A DNA stretch of 64,000 nt from Megamerina dolium (taxonomy: Eukaryota; Arthropoda; Insecta; Diptera; Megamerinidae), in contig OY978525.1 in assembly GCA_963854835.1 (NCBI GenBank), positions 45,932,196 through 45,996,195 of the forward strand, in the 5' to 3' direction. The translations under genes and the position numbers were made by a program. The notes under the pieces were generated by a model. That model did no database searches and was not told the origin of the DNA. It worked only from the letters and a program-made list of their open reading frames with translations. Shown in pieces: positions 22,598-34,454 of the stretch. Numbering within the stretch: the stretch's first letter is position 1; each line of letters begins with the position of its first letter.

Positions 22598-24090
22598 ATT
22601 GGAAAGAGCCAGAACAATCCGATGGACCCAAAAATCCCCCAGACACAATATAATGGTAATGGTAATGGTTGTACGGGTTAGTCTAAGGCCTTTATGCATT
22701 GCGACCAACTTGATCTATTGTGCACCCCTTCGTACTTAGATATTGAGTATATTTAATATATCGAGGAATCGAACCAGCTCCTTCGGGGGTAGCAATTGAA
22801 GGTTTTCATCTTCTAGTAAGTATGAACCTAGGATTTTATGAACCTGTGGCCTAGTGCATCACAGGTTGTGATTAAGTCTTCCATGGAGTCTTTCTCATCA
22901 CAGCAGAATCTGCAAGTACATGTGTTAGATATTCCTATTTTGTGGAAGTGTTTATTGCATGCGGAGTGGCCTGTTAGTGCTCTGGAGAGTAATCTAAGAC
23001 TCTTTTTGTATAAGGTTAGAGCGGTGTTTGTTCTTTTGGCATCAAAGCTCAGGATTTTTTTGGAGTGGTTGAGACTACCAATGTCATTCCAATATTCTCT
23101 GTTGGATCCATTTCTTAGTATCCTGGTTTATGTTGTTTTTATTTAAGCCAAAGAAGGGAGTTGGGTCGATAAAAGATCCTTCAGGCCTTTTTTTGGCATA
23201 AAGGCCCGCCTTTTCATTACCTTCGTGTCCTTCATGTTCTGGCACCCAGATTAGAGAGACCTGGATTGTGGATGGTTAGTTTGTTGAGTGCATTGTTATA
23301 CTCTATGAGGACTTTTGATGTGAATCTGTACCTTTGAAGAGATTTGAGGACTGATTGGCTGTCTGGGAGAATTTTAATTTTGACTCTTTTGGAGTACTTT
23401 TTGGATAAGATTTCCACTGTTTCCATTATAGCATAAAGCTTCGGGTGGCACTTAGTGTTATTGATTTGTGTGTTCTTGGTCCCATTATATCAGCTCCTAC
23501 ACCCTGAAGCGTTTTAGATCCACATGTATATCTATTTTGGGAATCATCGTGTAACCATGTTAGGCTAGCTTTCCACTTCTCCCTCGATGGGAAAATGACG
23601 TATCTCTTGGTGAACTTGAGTACTTGGTCTATGTGGTTACTTGTCTGTGTCATATGTGTATCATTTCCGACCTTGTTTAATATCTCTAGGTGTCCAGTCA
23701 GATTACCTGGTTTGAATTTTTCTTTCATATTGATTGAGAGTGGTTGCATTGCAGCAGCGTCTTTTATTGCTATGTGTAGCGGTGGTAAGTTTAACAACGG
23801 CATGGTAGCCTTTGTAATTTGCACAGTTTTGATATAACTGCCCCATATAGTATGAGGGGTCTAACCATTTGAGTGTAAATCCAGAAGGTCATTTTGGAGC
23901 TTGTAGTAATAGTCCTTTCATGGTTGCCTTTGATTATTATAGATACGTCTTCAGCATATCCAATTGTTTTGTACTCTTTATTGTTAAGGAACTGTATTAG
24001 GTCGTCAGCTAGTAGGGACCATAGCAGCGGTGATAGTATACCCACCTGCGGACATCCCTTTACCGTTGTAACACTTAGATTGGCTTATCT
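22598..24090 (-). pseudogene. Non-LTR retrotransposon remnant (RT, RNase H, C-terminal zinc region)
   Basis: Read on the - strand: VTTVKGCPQVGILSPLLW and YKTIGYAEDVSIIIKG (RT domain with the catalytic box altered from YADD to YAED), then VKIKILPDSQSVLKSLQRYR (RNase H). The C-terminus has LTGHSACNKHFHKIGI and CRFCCDEKDSMEDLIT, the Cys-rich region that ends R1/I-group LINE polyproteins. Several frameshifts and stops. The 3' end is at the left (22598). RNase H plus this C-terminus argues for an R1/LOA/I-like clade, not jockey or RTE. Confidence 0.75.
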
Positions 24091-25635
24091 AAAGAGATAG
24101 GTAGGTTTTAAAATTGTGACCCTTAGCATAAGTAAAAAATGGTTTCGATATTTTCACTTATGCCTTGGTTTCCAGCAAGGTCTGCGTCTGGGGTTGATTT
24201 AGTAAACAATGAAAGGTCGGTTGACGTGTTCAGGGATTTATCTCACTCGGACATTGCGTTATCCGTATATGTTGTGACGGTAAATACTGATTTGTCTGGT
24301 GACCTTACAATTTCATTAAGCACAATATTCCATATCTATGCAAATGAGACGATCTTAGACTCGAGTAGATTCCTTTATTCACAAGAGTATACTAGTGAAA
24401 TATATTATTTGTTTATCTATTTTTATGTTTGCAAGAACAGCTTCTATAGCATCTGACAATTGAAAGGCCACGAGAGAAGATTTTAAATAGTGCGGTGATT
24501 TTTCTATCCATTGCATGAATGAGTGAAGAGCATCTTCAAACCTGCCCTTCTTGTCGTCATGTTGGGGTGCTAAGAGATCAACTTAATCGGTCTGATTGGC
24601 TCCGTATGCGATAGTTTTATACCTTTGCTTTTGAAAATAAATTTCATTTTCCTCCATGGGATGTAAATTGGTGCAGGCCAGGAGACTAAAAGTTTCGGAT
24701 ATTTCGGGTAATTCATAGCTCAGTTTAGTTTTTTGTGCTACTGCTGTTCTGGTGAATAAATTTTATTTTCTTCTCCGTACAGCCGAAAGGTTTTCAGTCG
24801 ATATAATTTTATTTGATGACGCAGGGTACGAATAAATTTCGTTTGCGGTTAGCTTTCGAAACCACAAGATGACATTTCTTTTCTGATTTGTAAAATACGT
24901 AGGTTGTGTTTATACTGTTGTTATTGGTAATATGATTTGACCAATATGAATTTCCTTCGACCGTCAAGATGTATCCGTGTGCCGTTTGCCTCTATTATTG
25001 GTCATGAGATGTAGTTGGTCTTTTTCAAACATCGAAATTCACATATACTTATATAAACGCATCAACTTCCTCTGACGTTCGCAAGATTTGTGTAGCTGCA
25101 GGGAGAAAGCTTTTATAACGCAGTAAAAAGCTTTTATAGTTTTCGTAGATTTTCTACGATCTTAGCCTTCGCACAACTACATTGCACCACGTCTTGGCAA
25201 AGGAACTTTTCATTCAGACAAAGCTGTGGAGTTGGGGGAGTTGTTTTTGTATTTGGGGGATTACGGCGCTTTTACTTTCCTGTCATCTTCCTCTGCTGAC
25301 TCTTCGTTAAAGACCAGCGCCACTAGCCTAATATAGTCCTTAGCTTCTTACACATCAACCATCCTTCAGAGTGATGCGATCCATGATCACGTCGGAATCT
25401 TAAGGCTCTCGACCCTCAACCCGGGTCAGATTTTCCCGTTCAATTTACCCATACATATGTGTTATACGGTATTAAAAGTGTTTAATGAGTCAGAATTTTT
25501 TTGCGCGTACATATATGTTATTTATTTTTATACAATTTTCCCATTCGAGGGTAGAGGTCTTCTTTTTACAAAATTTTTGCAAGGGAGTCGGAACGAAATT
25601 ATTTTTTACATTTCTGTTTGGCTAGGTTGGTATAA

Positions 25636-25701
25636 CGGTGATGTCTAACCCACAGCATATGGCTCAGAAGACCAACGCGCTAATCATTGAGCTACAGCAC
25701 C
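25636..25701 (-). ncRNA. tRNA-derived SINE head (duplication copy 1)
   Basis: On the - strand the segment begins GGTGCTGTAGCTCAATGATT and continues to GTGGGTTAGACATCACC. It matches the head of the SINE at 26313 at most positions through the A-box and the TTGGTCTTCTGA segment; the B-box is diverged. The 3' limit could not be fixed. A related copy is at 59793-59858. It is not a functional tRNA gene. Confidence 0.6.
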
Positions 25702-26312
25702 TACACCCATCTACACTGTTACGGTACTACAACATCAACATCATCAGCAGTTGGGAAAGAGTTACCGGTGGGCCGCTTTGATGGTGTTGATCGTCTTGCT
25801 GTTCGATGTGGTGACATGCGATGGTGGTGTTTGCCGTTGTTGTTGAGACTGTAATGGGTTTAGATAGTGTGATAGTTGTTTTGCTGTGCTGCTACTGCTG
25901 ATATGCTACTGAGGAATAGTTGTGCAGATGAGGTCTGATTGTGATGATGGAGAGGTTGAAACGTATATTTGCACGAATGAAACTCACGATTTTAAGTTAA
26001 ACTAAAAATTTGTATTCACAACATTTATTTAAAATATAAATTAAAATTAATCAGAGAACAGACGTTGCGCGTATCATGCCTATATTTGTATATATATTTC
26101 AGCACGAGTGAGAGTAATAAAAAAACCAAACTTATAACAGCCGGCGTCAAATTGTGACTATGACTGTGAGTGTCACGTTTTTTTCGTATTTTGTATGCAC
26201 ACGCACTTTACTATATGTTAAATTCGGCACTTGGTGTTGAGGTTGTGAGTAGTGTGTTGGTTTTGTATTTTGCATCTGGTTGTTTTGTATTTTTAGAGAA
26301 AATATAATTTTG

Positions 26313-26661
26313 GGTGCCGTGGCTCAGTGGTTAGTGTGTTGGCCTTCTGATCTGTAGGTCGTGGTTCAATCCCCGGCTCATGCATAACAAATTGAATATT
26401 GAAAAGATGTTTCTTTCGTACGGTACCCACCTGTCGGCAAGCAATTGGCAATCCTTACGACAGTAACAACTTGCCATGAAAAAGCTTCTAAAGGAACTCT
26501 GTGACAAAGCTCAGAGAAAGTGATGTCGGAACCGGCTAAAATAAGTAGGTCCCTTCTAATACTGTCCAAAATTTAACACGCATGACAGTAATTGAAGAGA
26601 AGCTCGGCCAATGAGCCCTTTGGGGCTTTAAGTGCCACATATTTATTTATTTTTTTTTATT
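26313..26661 (+). mobile_element. tRNA-derived SINE with perfect target duplication
   Basis: Starts GGTGCCGTGGCTCAGTGGTT (A-box TGGCTCAGTGG) and has GGTCGTGGTTCAATCCCC (B-box GGTTCAATCC) about 50 nt further. This is a split pol III promoter in tRNA arrangement. A tRNA-unrelated body of about 270 nt follows, with GAGCCCTTTGGGGCTTTAAG near the end, then an ATTT/T-rich tail. The 10-bp sequence TATAATTTTG directly flanks both ends (26303-26312 and 26662-26671). Length 349 bp. The LINE that mobilised it is not evident from the tail. Confidence 0.85.
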
Positions 26662-26671
26662 TATAATTTTG

Positions 26672-28440
26672 AAATAAATTTAACAGGAAAACAGTGTAAA
26701 AAAACATATCCGCCGTGAATATGTTATAGCATTCATTTTCACGGTGTCACAATATGACATGAATGATATAGCCAATTGATTTATTAATTATCGGTTGTTC
26801 GTTAGATAATTATTTTCAAAATAAATTAATGAATCTGAAAACACCACTCTTGCATGCTTTCAATTAAAAATTTTTTTTTTGTGTAAATAAAAATAAAAAT
26901 GTATGTATATATATTAATCTATGTATGTATACAATTGTGATATTGGTCTCTCAGTATTTTAGCCCAGACGTTCAATATCAGTATCGTGAACCTAATATTG
27001 CGATCTATATTATTAATAACGATAAAATCTAATATTTATGAAATTAATTGACAGCTATTTTACAATTTATAAGTGAGAACATACTTTTGTCAATATCCAT
27101 TTCTGTTCCTTAACATACACTTAATCTCATTAAATCCCAGAATCGGAATTTATCAAAATAGTGTTACGTTCCTTAACTTCCTGTTTCGAATATTACTATA
27201 ATCTAATATAGAATATAGAAAAGAACCGATGAATATATATTTAATATAACAAACTAATTAAAATTGGTATGAAATGTGTTGTAATGACAACGTAATATAG
27301 CGGACGAAATAACGTGAGAATTTATATAATACAAACTTTCGCCTGCGAGTGATAGGCGTGAAAGTGACTGCGTTTTATATAATACAGATGATAATATTTG
27401 TAAAATCCACTTTTAAGAGGATTTTGATTAGCATGCTTGAGCCTAGGCTAAAGAAATTAAAAATATGTCTCAACGGAGCCCAACACGTGGGACTATACGA
27501 GCAGCATGACACGTGATGCGATATTAAAACCAACAATAAAAAAATTATTAATAACAATCAATCACCACAAAATGGGTTATTGAATATAGCATTCGAAAAA
27601 CATAAGCTACCGAGTTATGTTGTATTAACTTGGTTTTCTATCGAAGTCAACAATAACACTTAAAATTATTGTATAATCCCATGACTACGTATATGACATT
27701 TTATGACACTATGCATCCTCTAAATATAACAATTACACACCACATACATTTCATGCAAATTGTAATCAAAACAAATCGGGTGTTTCGTTACTACTTCGCT
27801 TTTCGATTCAAAAGTAGAATATTTTTAATATGATGACATAGCAAGTTAATACATTTATTTCACTAAGAAGCGAATAAAAAATAAATAAAAGAATGGATAT
27901 CACATTAATGGATTATTTATTCAATAATTTTATGTTCATTTATGAATGAATTAAGTAATATAGACCATAGAAATATGCAGTTTTAGTATATATAGTATAT
28001 AGTTTAGTTTGTTTTTCCTTAATACAATGTTAATTTTAATTTACCTAGATTCATAAATAAAGTGCAATACAATATATATTATTAAAATCATTTTATTATA
28101 ATTAAATCATAAGTGAAATCATGAAACAAAGGAACAAAAATACTTTTTATGCAAAACAAGAAAACATTTGTAATCTTTATTCAAAATATTTATAATATTT
28201 TGTGTACAATAAAATGACATGCTTGCTTGCTGGTTTGTCGGTTTACAATTCAACCTTGTCTTAAATTGAGTAACACTTTGTGTACAATTTTTTGAGTGGG
28301 CCATACCAAATACCATTACATTACACTCTGACCTTCCCAACATCCGATTAATCGAATAATAATCGACCTGTATTTCTTTTACAATGTTCACTCGTTCAAC
28401 ACTATCCTCTATTCATATATGAGTACTTGGGATATAATGT
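26672..28440. other. Feature-poor AT-rich DNA
   Basis: No coding region, element end or repeat array that I can support. A 90-codon open frame at 28119-28391 (- strand) has no recognisable features. Confidence 0.6.
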
Positions 28441-28870
28441 AATGTACTGTTGAGCTATAAAAGCACTGCGACCTAAAAGATATATTGTACAACCCTCTAC
28501 TGGTATAGGCTTGACCTATAAAGTGTCATCCAGTCCCAATATTCTTAAAATACTAGAATATTGGCTGGATTTAACGTACCTATTTCTTTGTCTGGTATCA
28601 AATATGGTCCCAGACGTTTGAGTCTACTGTGTATCAGTGCTCCATAGCTAACTAATATGTGCTCTGGCGACTCGGTTTTTTTAACGCAAAATCTGCGCAA
28701 TGAACTGGCTACTATTTTTACTATTACTCAAAAGTCCCTTAAGCCTACAGTGACCGGTCAAAAGACGATTAATGTTCTTAATCTATGTTATTGTTGGACA
28801 AACCAATGCAAAATTCAAATCTTCTCCAGTTATAATTGCCTAACAGCAGTTTGGATTGCATTGGCCCTGG
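28441..28870 (-). pseudogene. Degenerate LINE C-terminus (R1/LOA/I-like)
   Basis: On the - strand LLTGHCRLKGLLSNSKNSSQ, then RRLKRLGPYLI-type residues spread over several frames, resemble the C-terminal end of the LINE at 22598. The DNA after it (GTTGTACAATATATCTTTTAGGTCGCAGTGC on the - strand, in part) also echoes that element's 3' end. Heavily mutated. Confidence 0.5.
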
Positions 28871-30209
28871 GTGGCTTATGAAGAGTGCCTGTCTCTTTTG
28901 TCTTTCTTGTTATCTTAACGCTCCTTCCCATACTCCTGTTCCTATACTACAATAAGGTTATTTCTCTTTCGTTGTCGTGTAGGCTCTTATTTTAGAGAGT
29001 TCGTCTGCTAGTTTATTACTCCTTGCTTTGCTTTCTCTACACTTTACACTGAACTAGTAAGCGGACAAAATTAAAAATTAAATGCCGATAAAACGGCAGC
29101 TTTTAACATCAATTTTTTTTTTAGAAGATATTTGGTTTTTCTTTAAGGATATTCAAGGATAAATTTTAAAATTTATATTTTGTCATTTTTGTTTTTCAGA
29201 AAAATTAAGAGTAGTAATTTTGCTAAACTGCTACGTATTTTCTCTTTCGTTTTATACCCATGTATTTTCATTTATTTGTTTTTTTTTATGCAAAAATGTG
29301 GGCAATTGCATAAAACGATTTCTCGAAAATTTCATGTGATACAGTCTGGTGGGTACCGATCAAATCAGCAGACTTGCTCTTAACCGATAGAATTTACTAG
29401 AACGTTGATATATTTTTCGACTGTACATAGTGTAAACAATAAATTTGTTTTGCTTAAAAAAAATTAATTCAAAATCTTATACTCAACCAAAAGGTTAATT
29501 TATTTTGACACTGAAGAGATTTTGATTTTGAGATTGAGAAAAAGGCTAGAATTTTGCATAAAGACACTCAAATGCAATTGGTAAGTTCACAAAATTTAAG
29601 TAAAGTTTGCTAATTTTATTTTATCTATTTCTTTTAACAGAAAACATGTCCACATTTTGGAAGCAACGCATAGCTCATACAAATTAAAAAAAATTATTTT
29701 TATTTGATATACTGAATATGAAAGTTAACAAAAGAAAAATGAAAATGCGATGGTTTTTTATTAATTCGAAGTGAATTTAAAAAATATTAACCTGAATTGT
29801 AGCGTTTTTAATATGTGTATAATCTTTGTGTTAAAATGCAACTGTTGATAACTGCTTAAGTGACCATATGCAGTCGAAATTGTGAATAGTTCCAGAACAT
29901 AAATTCGCCAAAAGTGAATTGTGAATTGCAGTCTTTGTGCATTGCAGACGAACTAGTGTCACCACATTTGACGAATTTATAGTATGGAATGTTGTGTAGT
30001 ATGTAACTTGGAGTTCATTAAAATGTTGACAACGTTGGTTATTCTGCATATTCAACATAATATTGTGGGCACTACAAATTAGCCTGTTCGGGTCAGTGCA
30101 TCTCTAGCCTAATATAAATTTATTAATACATTTAATTGTTTTAATTAATTTTTATTTTCATTCTTTTATTTTCAGATCATTCGAGTAATGCATTTACTAT
30201 TACAATTGG
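28871..30209. other. Feature-poor AT-rich DNA
   Basis: No gene, repeat or element end recognised. Confidence 0.55.
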
Positions 30210-30322
30210 AGTTCTGTCAACCCTGGCTTGGCCACCGTTTGCGCCGGCTCACCGCAATTCGACCGTTTTCGCTTGACGTTGTCGCAAGTGACCCACTTTT
30301 CATCACCAGCAACCATCCGCTT
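30210..30322 (-). pseudogene. Mariner (mellifera-type) transposase fragment
   Basis: About 37 residues from [20 protein letters not shown] to PGLT. It is nearly the same as the start of the fragment at 13329 and begins at the same residue, again beside a TA array. Confidence 0.75.
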
Positions 30323-30329
30323 CATATAA

Positions 30330-30330
30330 A

Positions 30331-30389
<59 letters not shown>

Positions 30390-30417
30390 GATATATATAT
30401 TTGTGTATATATATATT

Positions 30418-30459
<42 letters not shown>

Positions 30460-30461
30460 TT

Positions 30462-30515
<54 letters not shown>

Positions 30516-30575
30516 CATATATATATTTGTGTATATATATATTTGTATATATATATATATATATATACATATATT

Positions 30576-30607
<32 letters not shown>
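30330..30607. repeat. Compound (TA)n / (CA)n microsatellite
   Basis: TA arrays with recurrent TTTGTG and TTTGTA interruptions. A higher-order unit of roughly 125 bp seems to recur (30391-30450 resembles 30516-30580). Confidence 0.9.
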
Positions 30608-31081
30608 CCAGGTGTACAAGCTTAAATCCGCTGTTTTAGATGAGGACTACACGCAATCGCAAAAAATGCTTGCCGAACAGTTAGGTGTTACTCAACAAGC
30701 CATTTCCATACGTTTACGAGCCATGGGAAGGTTCAAAAATTTGGAAAATGGGTACCCCATGAATTGAACGATAGGCAGATGGAACGACGCCAAAACACAT
30801 GCGAAATCTTGCTTGCTAGACAAAAAAGAAAGTCGTTCTGCATCTTGTGGTGACTTGCGATGATAAGTGGATATACTTTGAGAATCCTAAACGAAAAAAT
30901 ATGGGTCGATCACGGCCAACTAGCAACTTCTTCTCCAAGGCCAAATCTCTTTGGACGCAAGACGATGCTGTGCGTTTGGTGGGATCAGCAGGGTGTCATC
31001 TACTACAAGCTGTTGAAACCTGGTGAAACTGTCAATGCTCACCGCTACCACCAACAACTAGTGAAATTGCGCCGTGCTTAG
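30608..31081 (+). pseudogene. Mariner (mauritiana/Mos1-type) transposase fragment with one terminus
   Basis: Begins CCAGGTGTACAAGCTTAAAT right after TA, the same end as the small mariner at 17235. Reading on: [20 protein letters not shown] (HTH), stops, NTCEILLARQKRKS-like residues in another frame, then DHGQLATSSPRPNLFGRKTM, LCVWWDQQGVIYYKLLKPGE and YHQQLVKLRRA. The catalytic second and third Asp regions are missing; sequence identity is lost at 31081. Similarity to Mos1 is from recognition. 31082-31299 shows nothing. Confidence 0.8.
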
Positions 31082-31299
31082 GTAGGTAGTTAAAAAGTGG
31101 TTTCGGCTTTTCTACCATTTAAATTTATCTTATTTTTATATGTAAGACAAATTATATTTCAACAAGTATATGTAAAGTAAATTTATTAGTCCAAGATCCC
31201 AATGACGCTTTAAAGTTCGCAAACAAATTACCTAAACTATCTTATATTCGAAGTCTCAAATTTTCTATATAATACTTAGGGGACTATTTTAGTACCTTT

Positions 31300-32323
31300 T
31301 GGAAAGAGCCAGAACAATCCGATGGACCCAAAAATCCCCCAGACACAATATAATGGTAATGGTAATGGTTGTACGGGTTAGTCTAAGGCCTTTATGCATT
31401 GCGACCAACTTGATCTATTGTGCACCCCTTCGTACTTAGATATTGAGTATATTTAATATATCGAGGAATCGAACCAGCTCCTTCGGGGGTAGCAATTGAA
31501 GGTTTTCATCTTCTAGTAAGTATGAACCTAGGATTTTATGAACCTGTGGCCTAGTGCATCACAGGTTGTGATTAAGTCTTCTTATTGCATGCGGAGTGGC
31601 CTGTTAGTGTTCTGGAGAGTAATTAGAGCGGTTAGAGCGGTGTTTGTTCTTTTGGCATCAAAGCTCAGGATTTTTTTGGAGTGGTTGAGACTACCAATGT
31701 CATTCCAATATTCTCTGTTGGATCCATTTCTTAATATCCTGGTTTATGTTGTTTTTATTTAAGCCAATGAAGGGAGTTGGGTCGATAAATGATCCTTCAG
31801 GCCTTTTTTTGGCATAAAGGCCCGCCTTTTCATTACCTTCGTGTCCTTCATGTTCTGGCACCCAGATTAGAGAGACCTGGATTGTGGATGGTTAGTTTAT
31901 TGAGTGCATTGTTATACTCTATGAGGACTTTTGATGTGAATCTGTACCTTTTAAGAGATTTGAGGACTGATTGGCTGTCTGGGAGTATTTTAATTTTGAC
32001 TCTTTTGGAGTACTTTTTGGATAAGATTTCCACTGATCCATTATAACATAAAGCTTCGGGTGGCACTTAGTGTTATTGATTTGTGTGTTCTTGGTCCCAC
32101 TATATCAGCTCCTACACCCTGAAGCGTTTAGATCCACATGTATATCTATTTTGGGAATCATCGTGTAACCATGTTAGGCTAGCGTTCCACTTCTCCCTCG
32201 ATGGGAAAATGACGTATCTCTTGGTGAAGTTGAGTACTTGGTCTATGTGGTTACTTGTCTCTGTCATATGTGTAACATTTCCGACCTTGTTTAATATCTC
32301 TAGGTGTCCAGTCAGATTACCTG
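31300..32323 (+). repeat. Segmental duplication, copy 2, first part
   Basis: Matches 22598-23715 with a 70-bp deletion at about 31581. Contains the RNase H and C-terminal parts of the degenerate LINE on the - strand. Ends in CCTG (32320-32323), the target duplication of the LTR element. Confidence 0.87.
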
Positions 32324-33107
32324 TGTTGCGAGCCAAAATATGAAATATGAACATATGCATATTTTACCTCGCGACATATTTCCCGAAGTTGTGATATACA
32401 CAATCCATACTAATATTACTTATAATTGTGGAATGTCAGAACATTGCGCCAACTGAGTTGCAGCTGGGTGTGAAAATGCTGACAAAGCACTTTCCCACAC
32501 AATTCGTAGTTCTGCACTTACGTAAGCATACCTGTGTAAGCATACATGACAACTAAAATTACGCGGTCTACTCATATGTGAGAATATCAAAAAGTTGCTT
32601 TCTCATGTAGAATATACACACATGGAAAGTGCATCGATCGATCCTACGAATCATAAACACATACATACATACACACAAGTGGTGTGAATATATTATGGTA
32701 TGTTATATGTTGGTATGTGAGAAGATTGATATGTAACTAGTGTTAGAAAAATGTCATATAAGCTGCCAGCTTACTGAAGACAGTGGTTGTTTAGTTGGGA
32801 GTCTTACACCGAAGTGTTAGCTTTAAGAAAAGTGTAAATACTGCGATCCTTACGAGGCCATCCAGTATTAGTGTAAAGTTTAAGTAAAAGTGTAAATACT
32901 ACGATCCTTACGAAGCCCTCCAGTATTAGTGTAAAAGTGAAAAACACCAGCAATAAAGTACAACCGCAAGTATCCTTAATAAAATATAATTGTTTTATTT
33001 CAGCCAACGGGTGTGTTAGACTCGAGGGATATTCAAGAGCTTAGGTCTAGGTGTTAATCTTGTGAGCTAGGTACTTAGTAAGTGTTGTGGAAAAATAGTA
33101 CACAACA
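32324..33107 (+). repeat. 5' LTR of the errantivirus-like element (784 bp)
   Basis: TGTTGCG ... CACAACA. Contains an internal near-duplication (AAGTGTAAATACTRCGATCC twice, about 32830 and 32888), an AATAAA (about 32952) and a T-rich segment before TTTCAGCCAACG. It is 440 bp longer than the 3' LTR. Confidence 0.9.
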
Positions 33108-33110
33108 TTT

Positions 33111-33128
33111 TGGCGCAGCCGGTAGGAT
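33111..33128 (+). promoter_or_regulatory. Primer binding site, tRNA-Ser-like
   Basis: TGGCGCAGCCGGTAGGAT starts 3 nt after the LTR. It fits the complement of an insect tRNA-Ser 3' end, the primer of the 17.6/297 group (from knowledge of the family). Confidence 0.75.
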
Positions 33129-33230
33129 ACTGCGAAATATCTTGTATATACAAGGTGTTTTACGTTGAACGTTTAACGCAGTACAGGACCTGATTCTAGT
33201 GTGCGTTTCTTTTTTTTTTTTTGTGGTCTA

Positions 33231-34440
33231 ATGGACAAGAAATCCTACGAATCATTAGCAACAGAGGCAATCGACTTCGTGTGGAGCTTGATTAAGCAAC
33301 ACAGCACATACGAGCAATTCCAGCTCATAAAATCAAAGGTGCATCACGGAAAGGTTCTAACTCCAATACAGGAATTAAACGCCACATAACCGAGCTAAAA
33401 GAACTATTAAAAAGCCAGGCAGAAGCAGCCTTAAAACAAAAGGACGATTTAGAGGCAGCAGAGGTACAAATTAGGGCTCTGCGAACTCAGATCGCAAAAC
33501 AGGGATCCGACGCGGAACAGCTAGAAATAGAGATTACTAAGACTCTTAATAGAAATAAGGAATTAGAAGATTTACTAAAAGAAAAGGTCATTTCAGAAGA
33601 ATCTATAGAGAAAAGGCTCAGAACCTCGGTTGACTCTGAGCAGCTAAGTGCACTCCAGGCAAAAGACAGGAATCTCGAAAGAGAACGGTGCATAGCACAG
33701 GATACACCTCTTCGTCGCCGTACACCAGTACGAAAAACACAACTAGAAGTACAACCTGAAGTAAGACTAAAAATGCGTATTGACGAAATTGCACAGACCG
33801 TCAGTAGACTAGTCCCAGTACTCACTGGAGCGGAGTCTAAAGATTTGATGACCGAGGTACACCAGTTCATTTCTGGGTGCGAATTAGCAAGAAAAATTAG
33901 CTAGAGGGGTATGCGAGAACATCTTTTATATCAGGCCTTCAAGATCCATTGTTAAAAACTCATATGCTAGGTAAGAGGGGCACGTTAGAAGAATTAGCAG
34001 AGGAGGCCGTAAATACGGGTATTCTGCTCGAAAGAGAACAACGATTCAATCAGTTTAATATGGGAGCACTATATTCAAACGATGTTCACCAGACTGAGGC
34101 CAGTAATACAGTGGCATTTCACCAGAACAGATATGACAAGATGCCACTCGGAGTGAACAAATACCAAAATAATAACGTAAGACCCCAAAATAGCCAAAGG
34201 AAAGTTCCTACCTGCTCCTGCGACAAAAAAGGGCATACTAGAGACGACTGTTTTAAGAGAAAAAACATGTCCTATTGCATAAAGTGTAATAAATATGGAC
34301 ATGAGTTTAATTTATCATGCACACCTTTTAGCAACAACAGGTCACAAGGAAAAGGCAATCAAACACCTGCACCTACAAAGGGAGGTCAAGAAAGCAAATG
34401 TTTTTTCTGTAAGAAGCCGGGACTCAGGATCGCCGACTGA
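33231..34440 (+). pseudogene. Errantivirus-like gag, frameshifted
   Basis: Starts MDKKSYESLATEAIDFVWSL. A frameshift near 33385 leads into a charged coiled-coil stretch (ITELKELLKSQAEAALKQKD, EIEITKTLNRNKELEDLL). A stop at about 33902 and a lost segment follow. The C-terminal part (33949-34440) has LLKTHMLGKRGTLEELAEEA and degraded zinc-knuckle-like Cys/His groups. It cannot yield a full Gag. Confidence 0.75.
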
Positions 34441-34454
34441 TATAAACGCAAAGA

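Larger units (their letters stand above)
22598..26215 (+). repeat. Segmental duplication, copy 1
   Basis: Nearly identical in order and sequence to 31300-32323 plus 56085-58022 plus 59668-60161. Copy 1 lacks the insertions found in copy 2 and so gives empty sites near 23713 (LTR element), 25507 (Tc1 D) and 26210 (G1 copy 2). Small differences: copy 2 lacks about 70 bp after 22880 and about 160 bp (25894-26054), and has about 115 extra bp at 57693-57808. The segment 24100-25630 contains no gene I can support. Confidence 0.85.

Noticed and set aside
24139..24456. 105-aa open frame repeated at 56539-56835
   Set aside because: Its conservation is explained by the recent segmental duplication. 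No domain is visible, and the neighbouring coding signal (LINE RT) is on the other strand.
25330..25445. rRNA-like segment (CTCAACCCGGGTCAGATTTTCC) also at 57895-57950
   Set aside because: Looked reminiscent of structured RNA, but I could not match it to any rRNA region; left unassigned within the duplication.
26313..26385. Functional tRNA gene
   Set aside because: The cloverleaf is imperfect, and the unit is followed by a long body and flanked by a target duplication, so it is a SINE.
28119..28391. 90-aa open frame on the - strand
   Set aside because: No motif, no start or splice context of note, AT-rich surroundings.
30330..30607. CRISPR-like array
   Set aside because: Simple-sequence repeat without unique spacers; eukaryotic context.
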